A stretch of 64,000 nt of DNA from Tenrec ecaudatus (taxonomy: Eukaryota > Chordata > Mammalia > Afrosoricida > Tenrecidae): assembly GCF_050624435.1 (NCBI RefSeq), contig NC_134536.1, positions 131,780,758 to 131,844,757 on the forward strand, in the 5' to 3' direction. Below the pieces are notes generated by a model. It worked only from the letters and a program-made list of their open reading frames with translations. It was not told where the DNA came from and did no database searches. A program made the position numbers and the translations under genes. Below are positions 1-10,589 of the stretch, piece after piece. Numbering within the stretch: position 1 is the stretch's first letter; the number at the start of each line of letters is the position of its first letter.

Positions 1-152
1 GATTGGTGTCGGACATTTGGGCTAATGTTGGACTTGTGGACAGCACTGGGTTGGCATGTTTTCTTGATGTGCACATACCTTTTATAGAAAACTCTCTCTT
101 GTACATATGAGTTTCTGTGGATTTGTTTCTCTAAAGTACCCAGACTAACACA
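1..152 (-). mobile_element. LTR-like repeat family (copy A), truncated by window edge
   Basis: This is the 5' part of an element on the minus strand. Read on + it ends in CTAACACA at 145-152, the complement of the family start TGTGTTAG. The body shares the family landmarks: a stretch read on the minus strand as tagagaaacaaat, and a tataaaag-like motif near the element's 5' end. Seven other copies lie in the window. The rest of this one is outside it. Confidence 0.7.
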
Positions 153-164
153 CACATCTTCCTT

Positions 165-207
165 CCACAGAAGTGGCTGATCACTAACCACTATACCACC
201 AGGGCTC
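165..207 (-). mobile_element. AfroSINE head fragment
   Basis: The minus strand reads as the start of an AfroSINE (agccctggtggtatagtggt) and continues into its tRNA-like head. Only the 5' end of the SINE is left, abutting a TG microsatellite. Confidence 0.6.
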
Positions 208-234
208 TGTGTGTGTGTGTGTGTGTGTGTGTGT
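208..234. repeat. (TG)n microsatellite
   Basis: An uninterrupted TG dinucleotide run of about 13 units, directly next to a SINE fragment. Confidence 0.95.
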
Positions 235-548
235 ATTAGCTATTTGTCTTGTCTTTATTGGTGCTCCTCAAACTTGGATCTGTGGTGCTCTGCTTCCTCA
301 AGCTATTAACAGCCATTGCTCAAAATAGGAGTGCCTTTAGTAAAAAAAAAAAAAAACAAGGTAGGGGGAGGGGTGGGGAGGGGCGGGGCGGGGCAGGGCA
401 GACATGCAGTATTAAACACTCATCCAGTCTAGAATTGAATTCCGCGGCTAATTCTTCACTCCTGAACCTCCTCGTGTTTCTAGTCTCTCTTGTCACAAGA
501 ACAGGAGGGACTAGGCGATGCTCCCCCCACGTATTGGTTTTAGAAGAC

Positions 549-592
549 TTATTTATTTATTTATTTATTTATTTATCTATTTACTTATTTAT
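549..592. repeat. (TTTA)n tetranucleotide repeat
   Basis: About 11 TTTA-type units, imperfect at the 3' end (one TCTA and one TTAC unit). Confidence 0.9.
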
Positions 593-965
593 GGCAGAAC
601 CCTAATTAGCACGTCTAGAAGGCCCTTTGGAGAAGGCTGGTCTGCACCGAGATGCACAACCAGCAGGTTTTCACAAGTCCAACTCAACTGGCTGTTTTCA
701 GTGCTGCAGAAATAGAGCCCACTGCTGGTATAACATGGGAATTCGAGAAAGTGGGAAGCTTGGGGGACACGAAGATCTGGGCCAACCTGCCCTGTCGAGA
801 GGCCCATCCCCATAAGAGTCCTTTCATGTGAAAGCCCCACTCCCACCCCAGCCCTCCCCAAGCAGTAGTGGTCTACCACTGGGCAGTGGCTGTTCCCTAA
901 GGCAGAGTGGGTGTGGGAGGTCCCTCGGGCCAAAGGCGTTAGGAAGCCACCACCCGGCGCTGACC

Positions 966-984
966 TTGTGTCCCTCTCTTCCAG
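966..984 (+). other. LRFN2: Splice acceptor of first coding exon
   Basis: A pyrimidine-rich tract ends in TTCCAG at 979-984, so the exon begins at 985 and carries 25 nt of 5' UTR before the start codon. This matches the known LRFN2 arrangement, where the ATG lies just inside an internal exon that follows a non-coding exon. Confidence 0.85.
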
Positions 985-1009
985 GCGCCGTGGCCTGAGT
1001 GACCAGATC

Positions 1010-2409
1010 ATGGAGACCCTGCTTGGTGGCTTGCTGGCGTTTGGCATGGCGTTTGCTGTGGTCGACGCCTGCCCCAAGTACTGTGTCTGCCAGAACCTGT
1101 CTGAGTCACTGGGGACCCTGTGTCCCTCCAAAGGGCTGCTCTTCGTGCCCCCGGACATCGACCGGCGCACGGTGGAGCTGCGCCTGGGCGGCAACTTCAT
1201 CATCCACATCGGCCGCCAGGACTTCGCCAACATGACGGGGCTGGTGGATCTGACGCTGTCGCGGAACACCATCAGCCACATCCAGCCCTTCTCCTTCCTG
1301 GACCTGGAGAGCCTGCGCTCCCTGCACCTGGACAGCAACCGGCTGCCCAGCCTCGGGGAGGACACGCTCCGTGGCCTGGCCAACCTGCAGCACCTCATCG
1401 TCAACAACAACCAGCTGAGCGCCATCGCGGACGAGGCCTTCGAGGACGTCCTGCTGACGCTGGAAGACCTGGATCTCTCCTACAACAACCTGCCCGGCCT
1501 GCCCTGGGACGCCGTGCGGCGCATGGTCAACCTCCACCAGCTGAGCCTGGACCACAACCTGCTGGAGCACATCGCCGAGGGCACCTTCGCCGACCTGCAG
1601 AAGCTGGCCCGCCTGGACCTCACCTCCAACCGGCTGCAGAAGCTGCCCCCGGACCCCATCTTCGGCCGCTCCCAGGCCTCCCTGCTGACCGCCACCCCCT
1701 TTGCCCCGCCCTTGTCCTTCAGCTTCGGGGGGAACCCCCTGCACTGCAACTGCGAGCTGCTCTGGCTGCGGAGGCTGGAGCGCGAGGACGACTTGGAGAC
1801 TTGCGGCTCCCCGGGCGGCCTCAAGGGCCGCTACTTCTGGCACGTGCGCGAGGAGGAGTTCGTGTGCGAGCCGCCGCTCATCACCCAGCACACGCACAAG
1901 CTCCTGGTCCTCGAGGGCCAGGCGGCCACCCTCAAGTGTAAGGCCATCGGGGACCCCAGCCCCCTCATCCACTGGGTGGCCCCCGATGACCGCCTGGTGG
2001 GCAACTCGTCGCGGACGGCCGTGTACGACAACGGCACCCTGGACATCCTCATCACCACGTCTCAGGACAGTGGGGCCTTCACCTGCATCGCCGCCAACGC
2101 GGCCGGAGAGGCCACGGCCGCCGTGGACGTGTCCATCGTCCAGCTGCCGCACCTCAGCAACGGCACCAGCCGCGCGGCGCCCCCCAAGTCCCGCCTCTCG
2201 GACATCACCGGCTCCAGCAAGACCAGCCGGGGAGGGGGCGGCAGTGGGGCCGCGGAGCCTCCCAAAAGCGCCCCGGAGCGGGCTGTGCTGGTGTCCGAAG
2301 TGACCACCACCTCCGCCCTGGTCAAGTGGTCGGTCAGCAAGTCCGCCCCGCGGGTGAAGATGTACCAGCTGCAGTACAACTGCTCCGACGATGAGGTACT
2401 GATTTACAG
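1010..2409 (+). CDS. LRFN2: LRFN2 (SALM1) coding exon, N-terminal 467 residues
   Basis: LRFN2 is a type I membrane synaptic adhesion molecule of the LRFN/SALM family. It acts at the neuronal surface and binds PSD-95-type scaffolds. The ATG at 1010 has a strong Kozak context (A at -3, G at +4) and opens a signal peptide of about 20 residues. Next come LRRNT (Cys 21, 25, 27, 38), seven LRRs (about 53-218), LRRCT (Cys 246, 248, 265, 286), an Ig domain (about 288-377, Cys 310 and 359), a Gly/Ser-rich linker (about 405-415) and the first half of a fibronectin III domain from about 421. N-glycosylation sequons sit at Asn 29, 74, 332, 341, 384 and 457. The exon stops inside an arginine codon (AG|G) at the GTGAGC donor. 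The reading frame is undamaged. The exon is very GC- and CpG-rich, which creates long spurious open frames on the other strand and in another + frame. Confidence 0.98.
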
Positions 2410-2415
2410 GTGAGC
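2408..2415 (+). other. LRFN2: Splice donor of first coding exon
   Basis: The sequence reads CAG|GTGAGCC with the exon ending at 2409. The in-frame read-through would stop at TGA 2411-2413, so splicing is needed to finish the protein. It joins in phase to the acceptor at 54861. Confidence 0.95.
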
Positions 2416-2719
2416 CAGGGGCTGCCACGGCCCGGCGGGAAACAGGCAAGGGGAGGGCTTTGAGGTGTTCCCACCGACCTCTCACCCCAGAGGGCTGTGT
2501 GGGGATCCAGAGGACTCCTGAAGGTAAGAGGGGATGGAACATCAACCACAGCTTAAGGATAACACAACTCATACGTGGGCGGGGGGCCGGGGCTTCTGGG
2601 TGGTGCTGTGAGCTCAGAAGTTCTGTTTAGAACCCCACCTGGGGGAGACACAGAGCAATGAGTAATACCTGGTGGCCGAAGGCTCTGACCCTTCCCAAGC
2701 AAACAAAGCAAACTCAGCC

Positions 2720-2904
2720 AAGGCTTGCTCTCCTGTGCTGTGACCCTGCAGGACAGAGGAGAAGCGCTTCTCTGCTTTTCTGAGGCTGAAAACCTTTAGG
2801 AAGCAGAAAGCCTGGTCTTTTCCCCATAGATCAGAGGGTGAGTTCAAACTGCTGATCATGCGGTTAGCAGCCAAAAGCATAGGCAGCTGTGACACCAGGG
2901 CTCC
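2720..2904 (-). mobile_element. AfroSINE
   Basis: Read on the minus strand it runs from ggagccctggtgtcac through the tRNA-like B-box region (gcagtttgaac-type) to a diverged tail near 2720. The body reads fairly clearly. Confidence 0.8.
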
Positions 2905-2939
2905 TCTCTGGGGAGGGAGGGGTTCATGGGCGGTCACAG

Positions 2940-3055
2940 TTTAGGCTTTGAGATGGCAAAGAGCCAACTTCAAATCCAGGTTCTGCCATGTCTTGTCCTT
3001 TCCCTCTTCTACCAGCCTCAGTTTCTCCCTCTGCAAAGTGAGGATAAGCTAGATT
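2940..3055 (+). mobile_element. MIR-like old SINE
   Basis: Contains the MIR landmark cagcctcagtttctccctct followed by gcaaagtgaggataa. Diverged and partial. Confidence 0.55.
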
Positions 3056-3254
3056 TAGTTTGGATACAATATTGGAGGCTTAAAAATAAAGAGAGGGGGG
3101 GGAGGAGAGAGAGAGATGGGTTGGGGGAGAACTTGTTGGTTCACGAAATTAAAAAGTTGGTGGGAAACTGTTTCAGTATCAAGTGACTCAAAACCCCGCC
3201 CCTACCCCCGCCCATGCAAACGTGTGGTAGTCGGAGTAGCTTGCTCATGCCAGC

Positions 3255-3412
3255 TGCCCATCGGGTTGATTCTGACTCAGGAGACTGCCCCGTAGGGGTT
3301 TCAAGGCTCTGATCTTTCCGAAGCAGCTTGCCAGATTTTTCTCCTGAGTCTGACCAATCCATTTTTGGCCGGTAGATGAACTCAATGCTTAACCATTTAC
3401 ACCATTCAGGGA
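3255..3412 (-). mobile_element. Diverged AfroSINE-type element
   Basis: The order of motifs on + (tgattctgactcag, gtaggggtttcaaggctctgatctttccgaagcag, then aatgcttaaccatttac) is that of a reversed AfroSINE of the longer 'ttccgaagcag' subtype. Confidence 0.65.
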
Positions 3413-3427
3413 CTTCCGGAGTTTCTT

Positions 3428-3660
3428 GTTGTTGGGAGCTGTCCAGTCAACTCTGACTCATAGCGACCCCATGTGCAGCAGAACGCCTGGCCCTGTTGTT
3501 GTATTTGCTATGTTTGAGTTCGATGTTGTAGCTGTGTGTCAACCCTTCTCCTGGAGGATCTTCCTCTTTATCGCTGAGCCTTGACTTTATCAAGCAAGAC
3601 ATCCTTCTCCAGGGACTCGTGCCTCCTGATGACACGTCCAAGCACATGAGATGATATCCC
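3428..3660 (-). mobile_element. RTE-type LINE 3' end
   Basis: Antisense RTE 3' end. On + it starts with the tail complement (gactcatagcgacccc) and continues to atccttctccagggactcgt, the complement of the IMLGKVEG-type segment of the polymerase C-terminus seen in better copies (9987-10191, 31872-32519). Confidence 0.75.
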
Positions 3661-3687
3661 TACCCCCACTTCTAAGGACCACCTGAG

Positions 3688-3855
3688 GAGCCCTTTTGAT
3701 GTAGTGGTTACTCATTGGGCTGCGATCCCCATGGTTGGCAGTTTGAACCCACCAGCAGCTCGCTGGGTGAAAGATTGAGCTTTCTACTCCCGAAAACAGC
3801 TGCAGTCTCAGAAACGCAGGGGGTCACTACGGGTCAGCATTGACTCATGGGTCAT
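3688..3855 (+). mobile_element. AfroSINE
   Basis: From ggagcccttttgatgtagtg through cagtttgaacccaccagcag to the tail gggtcagcattgactcatgg. Near full length. Confidence 0.85.
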
Positions 3856-6099
3856 TTTTTTGAAGGCGCATTCTGGTTTTCCTTGGACTTCCTCCGACAC
3901 AGACTTGTCTGTGGCCCCGGCTGTCTGTGGAGAGCTCAATGTTCTTTGCCAGAGATTCGTACCTTCCCTAGATTGTGTTCTCCTCTGAGTTGGTCTTACT
4001 TTCACGCAACCTCTGCCCTCTTAACCCTAGAGGGTGGCAAGCATTCCTATCCCACCGGGTCCCACAGAAGCCCTGGATGAGTTCTCATTAACCATCCCAG
4101 GTCTCATGAGCCCCCTGAATCCAAAAGGGGACATCACCCAGCTCACCTGCCCTGACTTCTCTGGGTTCCAGGGTCCACTTCAGGTATGTTGGCCCAGTAA
4201 AGCTGTTGTGAGGATCAAGGGGTTATCTAAGCTCGGAGGAAAGAGCTTAAGCCTAGACGGCTTCCGTGGGTGTAAGGCTAGGAACCAGTGCCTCCATGGC
4301 CTAATGGATAACCTGATTTAGCACCCTTGCAACCTAATTATCGAGGTTGACATTTCTTCCAGTTTTGAATTGGTGAGTTGGTAAGTCTTGGGGATGGATG
4401 GATGAAGGCGTGCACAAAAGGAAGACATTCATTATGTGATTGACGGAGCACCATGCTCCATGGAAACTGTCGTAGAGGCGATGGGCCACCCACTCTTCCT
4501 GTCATGGACACAGAAACCTCTTCTACCTTGGCATCTGCGGGGCCTGTGCAGATGTACTTCTTATTCTCAAGATGTACAGAACACAGCTTTGCAACTTAAA
4601 CAAACACACATGCCTGCGCGATATGTAAATATCCCAGGGAGCCTTGGAAAGCCCCAAAGGTTCGTTCCCTTGCGGCCCACTCACATATTATTAAACACAA
4701 ATATACATGCAGTTTTGTAATTATAAAAATAATAGTCTTTGTAGTAAATGCCAAAAGAAGTATTAAACCCTAAATATACACAAATATGGGTGCACAGGAA
4801 CACATTCCGTACATGATTCAAATCAAATATATATTCTGTTTATTTTACAATTAAATTACAGATGAAAGAATAACCAAATATCTATAGTTTTATGTATATT
4901 ACAATTATATAATATATTGTGTAGGAAATTTGAAAACCAGCGGTAAAACTGAAAGACACACCTATTTTAAATTAAAACATACTTATTTTACATGTATAAT
5001 CTTTGAAGGAAATCTAAAATGCAACATTAGAAATGGAACACACACATTATAAAATTTGAATATATAGATAAGATTTGTACTTTCCTAATTATAGAGGTAA
5101 TAAGTATTGAAGACAGAAAATTTGAAAAGCTGAGAGAATTAAACAGGGGAAAATGAAAGTGATTCGTAATCTCCCCAATCCAAAGAAACCTGAAACATTT
5201 GGGAAGTGAATTTTTCTGAAATGCCAAACAATCTTACCATCCATCTGGAATACACTTCTGAATTGTCATTCTTGCCATTCAACATGATACCTTACTTCGT
5301 TCCCATGACATTAAGTGATTTTCATGTCTTTGTAACGTAATTTATTTAACCGATCTTCTACTGTTAGATATTTAATTGGCTTCTTGTTTCTCAACACCAA
5401 GAATCGCACAGTCAAGGATATCTAGGCACACAGAGGGATTTGTGCGGGGCCGCCAGTTTCTGTAGCATATGTTCCTAGGGTTCGAATTACTACCTTAACG
5501 AGTGAATTATAATCGTGACATGTGACATCTAAGTATTCATTTAGCCTCTCACCAGTGGGAGCTGACAGCCCTCGCTTGGACCACCACTTCGCCAATATTG
5601 AATACGTCATTGCTTTCATCTCTGCCAATTTGATAGGTGGAAAATGAAACCTGCCTTAATCTGCATGTCTTTAATAACTTGTGAGGCTGACCTTTTGGAA
5701 ATAAGTATATTTCTTTGCGCTTGCGGACTTATTATTGATAAAAACTGAAAAGGCAAAATGCTCCCAGGTCTGAGGCTGGCACGGGCAGAGCAAAAGGCAC
5801 AGGAGATGTCAGCATCCTGAGGTGGCCCAAGGGGCACCCCGCCCTGGCGGGTCTCAGAAACACCGGGAGGTGCAGGGAGCAGAGAGGGACTGTGCTCTGA
5901 GTCATTCCACATGGTGACGCAATTGGCTTTTCACTTATGATTGAGAGACTGGAGACACCAGGTTTATAAATACACACGCAAAACGGAAGCCAGAAAAGCC
6001 TGGGGGTACAAACGACGCAGGTAGCAATGGTGACTTCCTCCACTCACGCTCACGCAGCCTAGCTCTCCAAATAGTCCAGGCACATAGAACGTGCTCATG
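3856..6099 (+). other. Intronic stretch, AT-rich; old LINE-like relics
   Basis: Around 4185-4260 there is a faint MIR-like tail (gttgtgaggatcaagg). From about 4650 to 5650 the sequence is AT-rich; the part near 5340-5400 (atttaaccgatcttctactgttag...) resembles the antisense 3' region of very old mammalian L1 elements. No open reading frame of note and no gene is seen. Confidence 0.35.
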
Positions 6100-6315
6100 A
6101 ATACCAACACCCAGCAGCCGTCCAGGCCACCCTGACTCATGGCAATCCCATGTGGGTCCAGGTGGAGAGGCATTCCATAGGGTTTTTCAGGGACTGATTT
6201 TTCAGAAGTAGAGTGCCAGCCCTTTCTTCCGAGGCACCTCTAGGCCAGCTAGAACCTCCAACCTTCCAGGTGGCAGCTGGGCACAGTGACCATGTATGCT
6301 ACTCAGGGACTCCTC
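6100..6315 (-). mobile_element. AfroSINE, long subtype
   Basis: On + it reads ccctgactcatggcaatccc, atagggtttttcagggactga, ttttcagaagtagagtgccagccctttcttccgaggcacctctag, then a head complement ending gggactcctc near 6315. This is the subtype with the 'cagaagtag...ccgaggcacctc' middle. Confidence 0.75.
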
Positions 6316-6581
6316 AAGGAATACTGATTATTTGGAATAATAGACCGTGGGAGTCACAATAAGGCCACGGAAGGCAAGTAAGAGGAGTCACCGTAAGTCA
6401 AGTCAGGCCACCATCTCATCCATCTTCCCCCCCAAGGAGACAGAGGGTCCAGCCAACGCACAGTGGCTCTTTGTTTTAATAAAGAGGTATCCAAAGGAAT
6501 AGAGAGAAGCCCCAAGGAAAGGTGACAGTCACAGTAACGAGCAACAGTGTGAGCTACTTGTGTGCTTGCCACTGAGTTGGA

Positions 6582-7175
6582 CAAGCATTTAAGGACTCTG
6601 CTCCTAACCTAGAGGTTGTCAGTTCGAACACACGCAATGGCTCTGTTAGGCTTGGTTGGCTAGCGAAACAAAGAGACACTCGTCTATGTGTAAGAAAGAG
6701 CTTTATATCAAGATGCGATCATCCATTAATAAAACATCCCAGCCTAGTGCAACTCAAGTCCATAAGTCTGAGATTAGTCCGCAAGTCCCTCTGCAGACAC
6801 CTACAGCCACATGCAGCGATGCAGAATGCAAAAAGATCACGGGCTGTGGGGTGCAGAGTGCTGCGGAGCCAATGGGGGTCATCACAGGACTCATGCGGGT
6901 CTCAGCATGGCTCACCAGAGGAAGGTGAAACAGAGAGGGATGGGGGAGGCTCCAGGCGCCATCAGGCGGTGACCTGATTGACAGGCTAGACTCCTCCCCG
7001 ATGACATACCTTCAAGTTGACATGAAATGATGTAACCACCACAGGTTCCATATGCGAAAGACCTGGGACTCTGCTTCCATGAAGACGCCAGCCTCAAACC
7101 ACCCTACAGGTTAGTTGTACTGTGCCACACGGGGTCACAGTGAGTCAAAATCTACTCGATAGCACTGAACAGCCG
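6582..7175 (+). mobile_element. AfroSINE split by LTR-like copy B
   Basis: The SINE head and B-box region (gaggttgtcagttcgaac) lie at 6582-6641 and the remainder (atgcgaaagacctgggactctgc ... cagtgagtcaaaatctactc) at 7044-7175. The two halves are contiguous once the inserted 402-bp element is removed. Confidence 0.75.
6642..7043 (+). mobile_element. LTR-like repeat family (copy B)
   Basis: Diverged, internally shortened copy (402 bp; others are about 505-534). It starts TCTGTTAG, has tagcgaaacaaagaga, gtgtaagaaagagctttata and acctgattgacaggctagac, and ends CCACCACA. Inserted into an AfroSINE. No clear target duplication. Confidence 0.75.
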
Positions 7176-7191
7176 CAAGGTACACACCAAA

Positions 7192-7345
7192 GGAGCCCTG
7201 GTGGCACTGTAGTTACCCTCTCGACTGCTACCCAGTGGCATTTGGAAGAAATCGCCAGTAATTTGCCCCATAAAGACCCTAATCTACTTTGTCACAGAGG
7301 GCTCCTTTCAGCTGAAATTGACCTGACAGCACACAAAAACAACAA
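7192..7345 (+). mobile_element. AfroSINE
   Basis: Begins with a well-preserved head (ggagccctggtggcactgta) and ends near 7345 with a diverged tail. Confidence 0.75.
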
Positions 7346-7365
7346 CATACACAATCACTCACAAA

Positions 7366-7550
7366 CTCACTGCCCCAGAGTCGATTCTGACTCACAATGA
7401 TGCTTTCAGTGGGTTTCTGAGACTGTACCTCTTTATAAGAGCAGAAAGCTTCATCTTTCTTCCAAGGAGACAGCCTCCCGTTCTCCCACAAAGAGGCTGG
7501 TGAGTTTGAACTGCTGACCTACCCATTAGCCCACTATGCCACTGGGGCTT
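7366..7550 (-). mobile_element. AfroSINE
   Basis: On + it reads from the tail complement (ctcactgccccagagtcgat) to the head complement (cccactatgccactggggct). Near full length. Confidence 0.85.
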
Positions 7551-7654
7551 CATCGCATCCACATCGAAAGGTCTAATCCCAAGGCTGAGGAAACTAAACA
7601 GTGGTGCAGTCTCACACACCAAACAAGAGAGAGTGCTGATTTGAACCCAAGCTT

Positions 7655-7837
7655 CAAGGAGCCCTGGAGGCTCTATAAGGGGAGGCTGCTAACTGCAAGG
7701 TTGGCAGCTCAAACCCACCAGCCCCTCTGTGCAGAAAGATGAGGCTGTCTGCCCTGGTAAAGAGTTACTGTCTCCGACACCCTGTACAGATAGGGTCACT
7801 AATGAGTCAGCCTTGACCCATGGCTGTGGGTTTTCTG
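7655..7837 (+). mobile_element. AfroSINE
   Basis: Starts ggagccctggaggctctata, with cagctcaaacccaccagccc in the B-box region, and ends after tgacccatggctgtgggt. Confidence 0.85.
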
Positions 7838-8311
7838 ACGTCAGTGACAGGACTCGGGATCCTAAAGGGGAATATGGCTTTAGAGAAGTTGGGGGTTTGT
7901 GGGGGAAAAATGTGAATTTTTCAAACATAGAATTGTCCCCAGAAGAGGGCGAAGAAGCCAGCGGGCTGCACAGTGGCTCTTTGATAGGCTCGGGGTTTGA
8001 CAAGGAAGAGCGCAAAGGAATGGGGGGAGGCCTGCGTCCAGAGATGAATATTAACAAGGGTCCCACGCCGTGCAGGAAGTGCTAAAGGCAGCCAAAGGCG
8101 CTTTTGTAATCCGTGTTCCTAGCAAGAAGACGATCCAGCGAAGGTCTGCTGGCAGAGAAAGAGGTGCAGGGCCCGCAGACAAGAGCCAGCAAGAAAACGT
8201 CCATCTCCACTGCCCGTCTTCTTCCAGCTCCCCCTGCCAGGAGAACAGCAGCAATGGCAATACCACACTGTGCCAACCCTTGCATATGCCAGGCATGGCT
8301 CTAACCCCAGG

Positions 8312-8480
8312 GTGTGTGGGTGCTACAGAAGGTCTACCTGCTCGGCTGCTAGCCCTAAGGTGGGAGGTTCGAGTCCATCCTAAAAGAAAGGACTAGCGCT
8401 CTCCTTCGGAAATGCCAGTCCGCCGGAAGCCTTTGAGCCTAGCTCCACTCTGACACCTGGAATCAATTGACTCAAGGGCC
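8312..8480 (+). mobile_element. AfroSINE, long subtype, diverged
   Basis: ctcggctgctagccctaagg and ggaggttcgagtcc mark the tRNA-like head; cggaagcctttgagcc and tcaattgactcaagg mark the body and tail. Confidence 0.65.
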
Positions 8481-8559
8481 CTGGTGAGGTGAGAGGGCGG
8501 TGAGGAATTAAACGTCTTTAGTTTTCAGAAAACACCCGGCAGTAAGAGAGCCTAGTCTT

Positions 8560-8655
8560 CCACTTCCTAATTAACACACTTACCCAAGGTCACACAGAGG
8601 GTAAGTGGCAGAGCTTGGACTTGAATCCAGGCAGCCTGAGTGTTTGAGCAGATCC
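8560..8655 (+). mobile_element. MIR
   Basis: Classic MIR core: cttacccaaggtcacacaga, then gtaagtggcagagcttggac. Confidence 0.8.
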
Positions 8656-8664
8656 CCAACCTGG

Positions 8665-8886
8665 GACGAAACCACGGACCAAATCACTGCCAGCGAGTCC
8701 ATGCTGACTCATAGCGACCCTATAGGCCTATAGGACAAGGTAGAACTGTCCCCATGCATTTCTGAGACTGGAACTCTTAGCAGGAGTAGAAAGCCCAGTC
8801 TTTCCTCTGTGGAGTGACTAATGGTTTCAAACTGCTGACCTTGCGAATAGCAGCCAAATGTATATCCACTACACCACCAGGGCCTT
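8665..8886 (-). mobile_element. AfroSINE
   Basis: Full-length reversed copy: aaatcactgccagcgagtcc ... ctcatagcgaccctatagg ... ctacaccaccagggcc. A short duplication (cctatagg twice) sits near 8725. Confidence 0.9.
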
Positions 8887-9884
8887 TTCAACCTGGGAAG
8901 ATGGAGACCAATATTCTGGCAAGGAAACTAAAGCCCAACCGAGGTGCACAGTGCTGCCCTACTTCAGTTCCGGTCCCCAGATGAAAGGGATGCGTAGAGG
9001 AGGGCTCCCCAGGCCTGTGATATTGACCCAGAGATAATATGGGCAGAAGAGCGAAGCCCAAGCCTGGGGCGGGGTCAACAGGAGAACCATAAAGCATCGA
9101 TCACTAGGCTGAGCCTGGAGGTCCACAGATATCCAAGGAGGACTTCTCAACAGATGGCGGGGAGCCCTGGGAAGAGAGAGCGGAGTTCTGGGACCCAACA
9201 TGCGTTCACGAGAGTGAGGCAAATCATTGTTTCAGATCCCCAGGAGACACAGTGGGCCCGCTGTCCTCAGACCTCACTTGCTCTGGTCCTCATCGTTCCT
9301 GTTGGTGGGGGCGCCCCAGTCCCCTCCTTCCATGCACATCCATTCTCTATGACTGCCTCCTCCCCCACCCTACCCCCACCCCGCCACCCATTACCCTGGG
9401 GATTGGTCAGAATCTCCGGGCTGGCAGATCTGGTTGAAAATATTGCACGGGTTTCCATTGGTGAGCGAACACCACAGCTGCATAGGGTATTTGACACAAA
9501 CCAGAGCTCTTTAGGAGCAAAATGGAGAAAGGGGGGCTGGGGATGTGGCCTTGTAGCTGGTTGGCTAACTTGAATGATTAATAAATTGATGGGGCCATGC
9601 CAGACGACCTCTACCTCTCTCCATTTCTGGACTGCTCGATGTGTTTTTCATATGGATAAAGACTCAGGGAGACATGCTTGGGAAATTGGCATATCTACAA
9701 AACTGGGAACACAGACCGATATAATCAATGGCAGAACAAACCTTTAAATGATCTTGATAAAGTAGTCCCCTGGACTAAAACCAATGTCATGCATTGCCAT
9801 TCAAGGAATCAAGAGCATACGCTCAAGGAGTGGGGGAAACCTGGGCCTGACTGGAAAGATGAGTCACAGGTTCTGAGAATTAGC
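8887..9884 (+). other. Intronic stretch without recognised feature
   Basis: Unique-looking sequence. Short open frames with no domain I recognise; a C/T-rich patch at 9350-9390. Nothing further supported. Confidence 0.5.
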
Positions 9885-10288
9885 CAGGGACCCTGGTGGT
9901 ATTGTGGTTGCCCATTGGACTGTTAACTGCAAGGTCAGCAGTTTGAAACCACCAGCCAGCTCCTTGGGAGAAAGGCAAAGCTTTCTAAAGATGGACATCG
10001 TGCTTGGTAAAGTGGAAGGGCAGCGAAAAAGAGGTAGATCCTCAAGGAGATGCATGGACACGGTGGCCCCAACAGTGAGCACGAGCATAGGGACAGTTGT
10101 GAGGACAGCACAGGACCCAGCAGTGTTATGTTGTGCATAGGACCGCTATGGGTCAGAGCCGACTCCATGGTGCCAGACAACAACAGTTACGGTCTCAAAA
10201 ACCCACACGAGCAATCCTACCCTGTCCTACAGTATCACTGAGTCAGAATCGACTCTATGGCAGTGAGGTTTTTTTTTTTTTTTTTTTA
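9885..10288 (+). mobile_element. AfroSINE split by an RTE fragment, with long T-tail
   Basis: The SINE head (ggaccctggtggtattgtgg) and B-box region are at 9885-9986. Its second half (agttacggtctcaaaaaccc ... tgagtcagaatcgactctat) is at about 10190-10266, followed by a T-run at 10269-10287. The RTE fragment lies between the halves. Confidence 0.85.
9987..10191 (+). mobile_element. RTE-type LINE 3' end nested in AfroSINE
   Basis: Sense-strand translation contains DIVLGKVEGQRKRGRS, matching the C-terminal segment of RTE/BovB-type polymerases (GKVEGxRKRGRP motif). It ends with the gactccatggtgccagacaa tail and a short AAC run. 5'-truncated to about 205 bp. Confidence 0.85.
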
Positions 10289-10589
10289 AAGAACAGCATA
10301 GCAGAGCTGCCAAAAGATGCATATTGTCTTTTGTGGTGTTACTAGAGGTATAGTGCTCAGATCATGGGAGGTTATGATTCTACTGAGTGATCTGGACTGG
10401 TCCCGGCAGCGTTGTAATAGGTTTCATCTGGGCTGGTGCAGTCTGAAGACCCCTGAACTGCCATGTACACTCCTGCCAGTTGGCAAGAATGGGATTCTGG
10501 AAGTGCGTGAGAGATGGGTGAAGGTTACCTTGGTGGTGAGGGGCCTTAGAAAATGAGTTATTGCTCTCTTAACGTATCTAAAGGAGGCT

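Larger units (their letters stand above)
235..984 (+). other. LRFN2: End of LRFN2 intron 1, no gene seen
   Basis: This is sequence upstream of the first coding exon. It holds an A-run near 345 and a G-rich run at 360-400. I see no exon or intact repeat here besides the TTTA repeat. The upstream non-coding exon(s) and promoter of the gene are not in the window. Confidence 0.6.

Noticed and set aside
911-1009. Upstream in-frame ATG at 911 extending the LRFN2 frame by 33 codons
   Set aside because: It lies in the intron before the acceptor at 984. The METLLGG start at 1010 has a strong Kozak context and a proper signal peptide.
1120-1941. 273-codon open frame in another + phase
   Set aside because: Overlaps the LRFN2 frame and is rich in A, P, G and R from codon bias; no independent evidence.
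1106-2572. 488-codon open frame on the minus strand over the first coding exon
   Set aside because: Shadow of the GC-rich LRFN2 exon. The translation is low-complexity (V, G, Q, E, A, R rich) with no recognisable domain.
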